64,000 bases of DNA from Strigamia acuminata (Eukaryota; Arthropoda; Chilopoda; Geophilomorpha; Linotaeniidae): assembly GCA_949358305.1 (NCBI GenBank), contig OX442319.1, positions 14,322,001-14,386,000 of the forward strand, in the 5' to 3' direction. A model generated the notes under the pieces. That model searched no databases. It saw nothing but the letters and a program-made list of their open reading frames with translations, and was not told the origin of the DNA. The number at the start of each line of letters is the position of its first letter. The stretch's first letter is position 1. Position numbers and translations under genes: made by a program. This document shows, one piece after another, positions 43,713-52,708 of the stretch.

Positions 43713-43950
43713 ATTCCGGTAATAAATATAGTATTCCATACATGCTTGATTGCTTGTCATTCTGTGGTTTAACTTACTTGTTAAAAAATAAATTTCAGCG
43801 CAGTTGGTTGAAATTTCTACTTGAAATTAGTTTGAACATCTAAACACGGCTCGCAAACCTTGAATCACGGAAGAAGAATCATTCGAGTGTGCCCTCAATT
43901 AGGCTGTGAGTAATTTTGATACTCCCGACGGCAAATGCAGGTTAGATGAA
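43713..43950 (+). pseudogene. Third DEG/ENaC fragment (upstream motif plus exon 5 remnant)
   Basis: After a TTCCGGTAATAAA copy, an exon-5-like segment at about 43830-43940 reads LNTARKP, stop, ITEEESFECALN, stop, then PDGKC, and ends in CAG-GTTAGA like exon 5 of the intact copies. Two in-frame stops and the missing exons mark it as dead. Confidence 0.75.
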
Positions 43951-44035
43951 AATTGTCAACAAAATAAATGTTTTTCTACAGAGTAGTTCCTTCTTTATGT
44001 AATTGCAGATGGCCCTTCATTAACTTTTCTGCATT

Positions 44036-44282
44036 GTCTTTCTCTTACAGCGGAATGCACCCCAAAACTTAACATTTCCACCACCTCCAACTCGTTTAGA
44101 AAACACTTCCATGTTCCTTACCAAATCTTGCCAGTAATGTTGGCAACCATCAGATCTGTCCATTTTCAACTTTTTTTCACCATAAAATATAATTTGGTGC
44201 CATTCAGCATCCCATGTTTGGTAATCTTTGGAGGTGGTGGAAATATTAAATTTTGGGGTGCATTCCGCTGTAAGAGAAAGAC
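44036..44282. mobile_element. Foldback element with 53-bp arms
   Basis: The left arm 44036-44088 (starting GTCTTTCTCTTACAGCGGAA) and the right arm 44230-44282 are reverse complements with about two mismatches in 53. The interior of about 140 bp also has a weaker inner repeat, TTACCAAATCTTGCC against TTTGGTAATCTTTGG. No ORF is supported. Confidence 0.85.
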
Positions 44283-44349
44283 CACCCTTGCCTTTATTTC
44301 TGGTAGGATGTATTCCGATACGTATTAAGATGTGTTTAATTCCCATTTA

Positions 44350-45384
44350 GAGCCCTGGATGATAAGAATTCCTGGACAAAAGGCCATCTTTCAACAGGTA
44401 ATGCTCCCATCCATGTATTCAAGGCAACATTGGTGGGAAGAAATTGATCAAATGGTTCTTTCAAAACTAATTGATGGGATGAAAGATTGAATTTATAGAC
44501 TAATTGAACATAAGGGAGGTATCACAGGGTATTGAAAATGTATAAATCTGCAATTTTCACAAGGAGTGATAATAATTTTGTGCAAGTAAAAAAAGTAAAA
44601 AATCTACAAATGCCAGAAATTTCAATATTTCAGTAAAATATTACTGCGTAGCAGTGTAAATAGAAATATTATTTAATAATAAACATGATTTCATTGTAAT
44701 TCCTCGTCATTATCATTGCCAACACAACATTTGGGTAAATTTTAACACCGTGATAATATTTTTGTGAGCACCTTAGTTAGGATTAGGATATTGTGCAAAT
44801 TCAGAGGGAATTACTCGACTTTCACTTCGAGCACCAAACTACAATAGTATGAATTAAATTTAAAGAGTAATTGCTAACATTAAATCTTGTGCTGAAGACT
44901 AGTTTAAGCCTTGTTTATTTTATACTGCTGTGCTCTGCAACATTCTATTTTCTGAGTTCCTAGAATGTTTGTTTGCCAGGATGTGTCAGCCAAGTGGAGG
45001 TCAATTTTTGTCACCACAAACTTGTTGATTGCAAAACAAAAGAAACAAATTAAGGGAAGAAAAATCTTGTATGAAATGCACGTGACAATAATACTGTACC
45101 AAAAATTACTGAAGGTGAAAGAAAATAAAGGCAATAAATAACTTCCCATTTATAAGAACTCTGTAAATGAAATTGTTTTTAGTGTTAAGAAATTCGAGAG
45201 GCGAATCTGCGGAAGTGAACGGAAATTGATGAGCAACTGAGCTGGATTCGACTGAAATGGATGGGTGGGTGGATCAACAGGATTCAGTGGGAATTGACAG
45301 GCTCATCAACAAGATTCAACCGATTGTGAGAGATATTTTGCAGTTGATTTGTATGGTACAGCTAACAGTTTCTGCTTTTCTGCA
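44350..45384. other. Spacer and probable ADAM10 5' UTR
   Basis: No coding signal is seen on either strand. The last 200 bp before 45385 are less AT-rich and probably transcribed leader. Confidence 0.45.
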
Positions 45385-48300
45385 ATGTTGCACTTAGTTT
45401 TGTGCATTATTACAATTGCAGTATGTGGAGGTGAGTTTAAACTTACGTCGTTAATGAAATGCTAATGTTGTAAGTAATTCATACACCTGCACCATATTTT
45501 CAGGTCAGTATAACAAATACATCAAGCACTTTGAACCCTTGACATACGACAGTGAGGAAATCCAGTACCGTCTGGTACAACAAAAGTGGTCCAACAAATC
45601 AAATCCATTTGTGAATATTAAATTTCACGCGCATGGCAGGCAAGCCAAATTTTAATTTAATTTTTTTTTTTTTTTTTAATAATTTAGAAATAATTTTTAA
45701 ATTTTAGACATTTTCATTTGAAACTCGCGAGGGATTCATCAATTTTCGCACAAAATCTGCAAGTTGATTCACCTGCTGGTGTTTTCCAGCAGTTTGACAC
45801 ATCGCATGTTTACGAAGGAACCTTGTGGGGTAAATTACACATTTATTGAGTTCTCGCAGTTCTTTAGACCCCATTCAATGCATTCAGTTCTTATGCTAAA
45901 AAAAAAAGGCTTTTAAAAGTTGTAAATATTATAAAAATTCATGTGAATGTGTAATTTTTACAGTTTTTGTAAAGACATTGTAAAATTGAAGTAAAATTTG
46001 AAATTTATCACAAATATTGTAACTTTTTTGAACTAGTAAAATTGCATTTTTCATTAAACGCGCGCAATAATTTAAAAGTTTTAAATTTTCAAATTTGTTA
46101 AGTTTAACAGAAATTAAATTTATTGTTAAAACCGACAAATTTATAATTGAAAAGTTATTGCGCGCGTTTAATGTAAAATGTGGTTTAATCTTGTAAAGTT
46201 ACTGGTTAAAACAAAAATGTACAATATTTGTAAATGTCAAATTTTCATTAACTTTTCGTCATCTGAAAAAACTTTATTCCTGAATATTTTTTTTATTTTT
46301 TAGGTGAAGCCAACACCAGAGCGTATGGATCAATTCGAAACGGAGTGTTTGACGGCACCGTCCACACCGAACAAGGAGCTTATTACATCGAGCGTAGTAA
46401 TAAATATTTTGCGGTTGCCGAAGAAATTTCTCTGGGATTCCACTCGCTCATTTACCACGAACGTGACATAACGGAAAAGCTCAAAGGTGAAATATAGCGG
46501 CAACTACAAATTAACTAAATTAAAACAATAACTGTGATTTCAGATTTTGGTGGCTGCGGTGCCACCGATGACGTCTCTGAATGGATGCGCGGCATTAGTC
46601 ATTCGGCGATCGAAGGAATGAAAATCCGAGACAGAGAGAACGAAAGCGCCCACAGAAGCAAGAGAGCGGTGCCCAAGAAACGAGCTTGTTCCTTATATAT
46701 CCAAACAGACACATTTCTTTGGGATCACATTTACAGTCGAGAAAAAGATGCACTAAAAACCCGCGAAGAAATCGTCGCTCTCATTGCCCAGCATGTTCAA
46801 GCGGTTAATCGCATTTATCAAAATGCGAGTTTCAATGCCGTTCAAGGCATTAAATTTGTTGTACAACGAATAACAGTAAGTAAATATGTTGAACGTTGCT
46901 CATCAGGCGTTTTAGAAGCAGCAAAGCGAACGGTTGCATCCATCCGACGATATCTCTTTAATCCAGACTTAAATGACTTGTGAGTGGTGTGGTGGGACTG
47001 TCAGACACTCACCCACTGGGACCTGAGGGTCCAGTTTTAGCCATGTTCTAAGAACATGACAGGAGATAACGTAGAAACTAATCTCATGGTCATGGATCTG
47101 ACGTAGAAAGGGCTGCTTGGTCATTGGTTTGAGAAATGCACTTAAGACACATCTTAAGACAACCTGAATAAAGACTTCTGCTGCGATCCGGGTTTTATCA
47201 CACTAAATTTCTAATAAATATAGGTGAAACCGCAGGTGAATGCTTTACAAGACTTATATCGCGGCCGTAACTTATCTAGGGGTTAAGTTTAAGGAAAAGA
47301 AATAAAAAGACAGTTTATAGTATAAAAATCACAATATATATTTATTCGTTTATTAATTACAATGACTAGTTAAAATAATACGATTGCGACCAGTCGCGAA
47401 GTAAAATGAGCGGGAAAACAATGGAGGGCTTGCAACGACTGTTGCAAGCTACAAAGCGCTAAAATGGCGCTTAAACAACTTGAAGTTGTTAGGCGAAGGC
47501 GAATGTCTTCGTTATCAAACTCACGAACGATGGTCGAAGACGATGGTTCTCGTGGGTTTCTTCTACGGCTCGTGCGACGGCTCGGCGGCGGTGGTTGACG
47601 GCTGTAGGCGTCCGGCTCTCGTACGATGGCGGTGGCTGTCGTTCGCGCGGCAGCGACGGCGATGGTTCACGATCGTCGGGAAACTTCTCGGTGCGTGCGC
47701 TGGAATTAGCTACGGCTAATTCAAGCAAGATTGCTGGCTTTGTAAGCTGTTACAAAGCAAGCAGATGAAACTGAGGAACACGAGTCCACTATCAATACTA
47801 ATTCAGAGGAAAGAGCAGTGATGTTTGTGGTTGTGTGTTTTATTTCAGAGTCCCGATTTGAGCCAAGGCGCGAGCCCAGCACGCTTCAATATTGCGCAGA
47901 AAACCTGCGCACTTAGCTCAAATGGGTGCAACTAGTGGTTATTACACCATATTGCACCATAACGGTTAATAACCGTCTTCACCCCGGACAACCTGGGGTG
48001 ATATGTGCCTAGAGAGGATTTCTCCCCTCGGTCACATGATCTGACTTGGCGTGTGCCACAGTCAAATTAATTAGAAGACAATTAATTTTATCTTCTAAGT
48101 TGGTGAAATATTTTGAGATCACCACACTTCGTAGCCGTAAAAGTGTGTCTGGAGCGGTGCTTGGTAGTTTTAAAGTGTGTGCTGCATCCAGCGACTTGTA
48201 GCCGTCCCCTGACCACGCGTTGTCCGTTCGAACACTCACGATTATTGCAACATGTGATAATTTTAATTTTGTTTTAATTTCTAGATAAATGACTCTAGAG

Positions 48301-50550
48301 CATGTGCTGGTGCAGACAACCCTTTCTGTGCAGGAAATATTTCTGTCAGTGACTTTTTAGATCGTCATTCCAAAATCAAATACGATGGATATTGCTTAGC
48401 GTATATCTTCACTTATCGGGATTTTTCTGGAATTTTAGGCTTGGCCTGGGTTGCTTCACCACTAGGTTGGAATATAGAAAATATTTTTTTTTTTACACTT
48501 TTGTGGTATTTTCTTTAAATTTTTTTTAGGTGCGTCTGGTGGTGCCTGCGAGCAATATAAGTCTTATAAGAATATTGATGATGGCAGTCCGACGAAACGC
48601 AGTTTGAATACTGGAACAATCACATTAAATAACTACAACACTACAGTTCCGCCCAAAATCTCACATATAATGTTTGCGCATGAAATTGGACACAATTTTG
48701 GATCGCCCGTAATTGATTTAAAAAAAAAATTTAAATTTAAACAAAATTTTAATTTTAATAAATTCCAGCATGATTATCCAGATAAGTGTAAACCTGGCGG
48801 AGCTGAGGGCAACTACCTTATGTTTGCTGGTTCAACATCGGGTGATCGACCAAATAATGATCGATTCTCACATTGCAGTGTAGGCAATATAAGTGCTGTG
48901 TTGCTTGACTTATTTTCTGGTGCAAGTGGGAAACATCAATGTTTAACTGGTAAATATGGAGTACAATATTACTACGTATGTTCTAATGCTTTACTGTGAT
49001 TGCTTGCTTGTTAATGCGATTCCTTTCTTTATGCAAAAAAATTGTGACCACAGTGAAAGAAATTGGGCAGTACTTATCAGTGCCCAATTTTCCCCAAGGT
49101 CAGTCCTACTCTCCAGTAGTGTGGACTGATGTAGTGAGGGGAAGGAAGGAGATAGAGAGCTGATTGGTGTGGAGAGCAGAGTCGAGATAGAGTTGTCATC
49201 TGCGTTGCTCCACTCTCCTCCTTATTCACCACTGTGACGTTCAGTAGTGTGATCGTGATGTAGGATCCACTTGAGCCTCCACGAGTGTTGCATAGGCCGT
49301 AAGTAAGTGCGGCGGAATAGTGAAGGCTCGTGGGTAGACTGGGGGACTCCAACCCCTAACACCAAAGCGAACAATCTGGAGTCCCTAGTCTTTAGTTAAG
49401 TGAGCATGCATCCCACTTCAGGGTAAATTGTCCCTGGATAAGACCACGCTGTCACTAAGTTTGTATTTGAAACCTGTCTTAATAAATGAGTGCAGTCTGT
49501 TGATAATTAGACTGGTATAGTTTAAGACAAAACACCCTACTGCAGATTAATTGTTTTGTAAATTCAATTTCAGAAGATATAAGTGCATTTTGTGGAAACA
49601 AAATAACTGAAGGTAACGAAGAATGTGATTGTGGATACGACGAGGATGATTGCAATTACCAATGTTGTTTTCCGAGAAATTCAAGCAACCAGTGCACTTT
49701 ACATCCGGGTGCTGAATGCAGGTATAAAGTGATGAAATGCACCCCTGGTACTGGTATGTACTACATGGATCATTTCGTTTTTAGCTCGCACGATGGACCG
49801 TGCTGCGATGAAAATTGTCAGTTTGAAAATGCAGGCAAATATTGTCGCCTGGAATCCGAATGCTATTACGAAAGCATATGCGAATATCCTTTACAATTCT
49901 TTATTTCACTTTATTTATGTTTAATTTCTTTTTATTTGTTTTCTTAACACTTTTCCTTCTTACTGGCAAGAGTGCAATGTGTCCACCATCTCCACTTAAG
50001 CCAGATTTCACAGACTGCAATGAAGAGACAAGAGTTTGCAATGGCGGTGTCAGTTCATGAAATTTAATATTTTAAAAAAATAGAATTGTTTTATTTAAAA
50101 ATAGAATTGTTTTATTGTAGGAATGTGTTGGCTCCATTTGCTTAAGAGATAACATGGAAGAATGTTTTTTGGGAAATAGTTCAACTCCAGAGAATTTGTG
50201 CGAACAGGCTTGTCAAGATAATGGTACAACCAAACAAAAATAAATTTGCTAAGATACGAATCATAAATCATCTATTTAAAGGGAAACCTCTGACCTGCAA
50301 AAGTCGCATGGATGACGACAACAATCACATTAAACTAAGGCCAGGTGCTCCATGCAATAACTTCAAAGGATATTGTGACATTTTACAAATATGTCGACCC
50401 GTAGATGCTGAAGGTTCATTAAGTCGTATTAAGAATATGACATTTGATCAAACTACACCGTCTGCGAAAGGAAATGATGGCATTGCTGCAGCAGTATGTG
50501 CTACGCTGTTGTTTGGCATTGGCACTTTGCTTTCTATTTTAGTGAATTAA
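45385..50550 (+). CDS. ADAM10: ADAM10-like (Kuzbanian-type) metalloprotease
   Basis: This is a membrane-shed protease of the Notch/ephrin sheddase class. Thirteen exons: 45385-45430, 45504-45639, 45708-45829, 46304-46486, 46544-46875, 48285-48465, 48530-48708, 48769-48949, 49574-49721, 49785-49883, 49964-50048, 50121-50223 and 50282-50550. A signal peptide ([16 protein letters not shown]) leads to a prodomain ([32 protein letters not shown]), a furin-type RSKR, and the catalytic domain ([36 protein letters not shown]). The zinc motif [12 protein letters not shown] is complete across an exon junction. Disintegrin ([17 protein letters not shown]) and Cys-rich parts follow ADAM10 order through [14 protein letters not shown]. 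The frame ends right after a hydrophobic segment, so the cytoplasmic tail is absent. Intron 2 is GC-AG and intron 10 is AT-AC. Confidence 0.93.
46052..46173. repeat. Inverted repeat in ADAM10 intron 3
   Basis: CATTAAACGCGCGCAATAA at 46052-46070 is perfectly inverted at 46155-46173, with an 84-bp loop and imperfect pairing further out. It is CpG-rich against an AT-rich background and probably a short DNA element. Confidence 0.7.
46980..47215 (+). mobile_element. LTR-like insertion in ADAM10 intron 5
   Basis: The segment starts TGAGTGGTGTGGTGGGACTG, contains AATAAAGACTTCTG near 47168 and ends near GGGTTTTATCACA. The TG-CA ends with a late poly(A) signal suggest a solo LTR. There is no clear target duplication, so this is tentative. 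Confidence 0.35.
47216..48284. other. Remainder of ADAM10 intron 5 with GC-rich patch
   Basis: The stretch 47500-47700 is strongly GC-rich, with CGGCGGCGGTGG-type text, and is open on both strands. It contrasts with all surrounding introns. The region 47820-48260 is also less AT-rich than neighbours. It is probably one or more inserted elements; no protein match is recognised. Confidence 0.45.
48709..48768 (+). other. 60-nt stop-free, phase-0 intron inside the zinc-binding motif
   Basis: GTAATTGAT to AATTCCAG separates [10 protein letters not shown] from HDYPDKC. It is exactly 20 codons with no stop, so retention would insert [20 protein letters not shown] before the third zinc ligand. Confidence 0.85.
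49035..49555 (+). mobile_element. LTR-like insertion in ADAM10 intron 8
   Basis: It begins TGTGACCACAGTG, contains AATAAATGAGTGCAG near 49481 and ends near CACCCTACTGCA. A hairpin, ATTGGGCA..TGCCCAAT, lies near the start. Its composition differs from the rest of the intron. A solo LTR is plausible but not proven. Confidence 0.4.
49884..49963 (+). other. AT-AC (U12-type) intron of the ADAM10-like gene
   Basis: The 5' end reads ATATCCTTTAC, the U12 AT-AC donor consensus. A TTCTTAAC branch site lies at 49941-49948, about 15 nt before the terminal AC. Splicing here yields [18 protein letters not shown], which matches ADAM10 ICNGFTALCPASDPKPNF; no GT-AG choice does. Confidence 0.9.
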
Positions 50551-51075
50551 AGACAACAAGTTTATTATCTGAATTAAAATTTATTAAAACTCATACCCCT
50601 TCACTTCTCACGTCCCAAATTTGTTCCCCAGGTTTCCGATTCTCCTGTACAAGTTCTAGTATCTGTTAAATAAATGTATGCAAAAAAAATGTACCGGTAT
50701 GCATTTTCATAAATTTTGAACATCTTTGGCCAAAAGTATTGTGGTCACTTCGTTCTCCTCACAATCGATGTAGTATGTGAAAAATAGGACCAAATAACTT
50801 GACATTCATCCCGTGTTATGTAACAACTTTAATACGGTATTTTATTTTAAAAAATAATTAATTATCTCTCTCAATGATTGTGGAGGAGGCTGAAAAGAAA
50901 GGAACATTTTAAGAAATTTGTTTAATAAGTCTGCATCTAATTTAATGTCCCTGAACTTGTCATTCCGTATTCAACCGAACCAGCAGGAATATCAGCGACC
51001 AGATATTTTGCGGAACGGCGGAACATGGCGGAACCGATGGGTTTGTGGAATAACCCGGGATCATTAATGCTGCTA
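50551..51075. other. ADAM10 3' region
   Basis: No gene is seen. TTAAATAAATG near 50665 may supply polyadenylation. The last 60 bp before the minisatellite are moderately GC-rich. Confidence 0.4.
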
Positions 51076-52243
51076 CTCCTGGGGAGCCTCCTGGGGAGCC
51101 TCCTGGGGAGCCTCCTGGGGAGCCTCCTGGGGAGCCTCCTGGGGAGCCTCCTGGGGAGCCTCCTGGGGAGCCTCCTGGGGAGCCTCCTGGGGAGCCTCCT
51201 GGGGAGCCTCCTGGGGAGCCTCCTGGGGAGCCTCCTGGGGAGCCTCCTGGGGAGCCTCCTGGGGAGCCTCCTGGGGAGCCTCCTGGGGAGCCTCCTGGGG
51301 AGCCTCCTGGGGAGCCTCCTGGGGAGCCTCCTGGGGAGCCTCCTGGGGAGCCTCCTGGGGAGCCTCCTGGGGAGCCTCCTGGGGAGCCTCCTGGGGAGCC
51401 TCCTGGGGAGCCTCCTGGGGAGCCTCCTGGGGAGCCTCCTGGGGAGCCTCCTGGGGAGCCTCCTGGGGAGCCTCCTGGGGAGCCTCCTGGGGAGCCTCCT
51501 GGGGAGCCTCCTGGGGAGCCTCCTGGGGAGCCTCCTGGGGAGCCTCCTGGGGAGCCTCCTGGGGAGCCTCCTGGGGAGCCTCCTGGGGAGCCTCCTGGGG
51601 AGCCTCCTGGGGAGCCTCCTGGGGAGCCTCCTGGGGAGCCTCCTGGGGAGCCTCCTGGGGAGCCTCCTGGGGAGCCTCCTGGGGAGCCTCCTGGGGAGCC
51701 TCCTGGGGAGCCTCCTGGGGAGCCTCCTGGGGAGCCTCCTGGGGAGCCTCCTGGGGAGCCTCCTGGGGAGCCTCCTGGGGAGCCTCCTGGGGAGCCTCCT
51801 GGGGAGCCTCCTGGGGAGCCTCCTGGGGAGCCTCCTGGGGAGCCTCCTGGGGAGCCTCCTGGGGAGCCTCCTGGGGAGCTTCCTGGGGAGCCTCCTGGGG
51901 AGCCTCCTGGGGAGCCTCCTGGGGAGCCTCCTGGGGAGCCTCCTGGGGAGCCTCCTGGGGAGCCTCCTGGGGAGCCTCCTGGGGAGCCTCCTGGGGAGCC
52001 TCCTGGGGAGCCTCCTGGGGAGCCTCCTGGGGAGCCTCCTGGGGAGCCTCCTGGGGAGCCTCCTGGGGAGCCTCCTGGGGAGCCTCCTGGGGAGCCTCCT
52101 GGGGAGCCTCCTGGGGAGCCTCCTGGGGAGCCTCCTGGGGAGCCTCCTGGGGAGCCTCCTGGGGAGCCTCCTGGGGAGCCTCCTGGGGAGCCTCCTGGGG
52201 AGCCTCCTGGGGAGCCTCCTGGGGAGCCTCCTGGGGAGCCTCC
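51076..52243 (+). repeat. 12-bp minisatellite, about 97 copies
   Basis: The unit CTCCTGGGGAGC is repeated without visible change except one C-to-T at 51880. Three quarters of the unit is G+C, against an AT-rich surround. As 12 is divisible by 3, each strand reads as a tetrapeptide ladder, LLGS on + and APQE on -. No splice sites, start context or neighbours support either as a protein. GGGG recurs every 12 nt on the + strand. Confidence 0.97.
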
Positions 52244-52525
52244 AGTTGTGCCATATTGAAACGGTCGCCGCTCGAAATCTAAGTGAGCTAGAGTGTTGTC
52301 CTTCTCAGGGTTTGTAGAGGAGAAAGTCTTCTCTCATTTGGTTTTTTTAAAAAACAATCTGTGGTCAGGTTGTTGAGATATTGCAGTTTGAAACTGTGGC
52401 ATCAGATTCGGAAATTTAGTACAAGTCGTTTTTGTGCCATATTCAAATGGTTGTTGCTAAAAAAACTAAGCGCTTTTCAGGGTTTTTTAAGGAGAAAGTC
52501 CTCTATCTTTTGGTGTAAATTCATT
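52244..52525 (+). repeat. Two diverged copies of an about 95-bp segment
   Basis: GTGCCATATTGAAACGGTCG to TCTCTCATTTGGT (52247-52342) is repeated at about 52435-52515 (GTGCCATATTCAAATGGTTG to CTATCTTTTGGT), with about 70-75% identity by eye. Non-coding. Confidence 0.55.
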
Positions 52526-52708
52526 AAAATCTGTGGTAAAAAAAATTGGGATTTGTTCTATCTGTAGTTTGGGCAAATGTGAATATGGTGCCAACTTCAG
52601 CCCGGTGTGAACTAAGACGTTTGTGGTCTCGATTACTGGAATATTATAAGTTACTAGTTCAAGTAAACCTATTTTTTTATATAGAATACAAGGCCAGTTT
52701 TTACTTCT

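Noticed and set aside
51025-52317. 430-codon LLGS-repeat ORF on + and 393-codon APQE-repeat ORF on -
   Set aside because: Both are translations of one perfect 12-bp minisatellite, with no splice, promoter or homology support.
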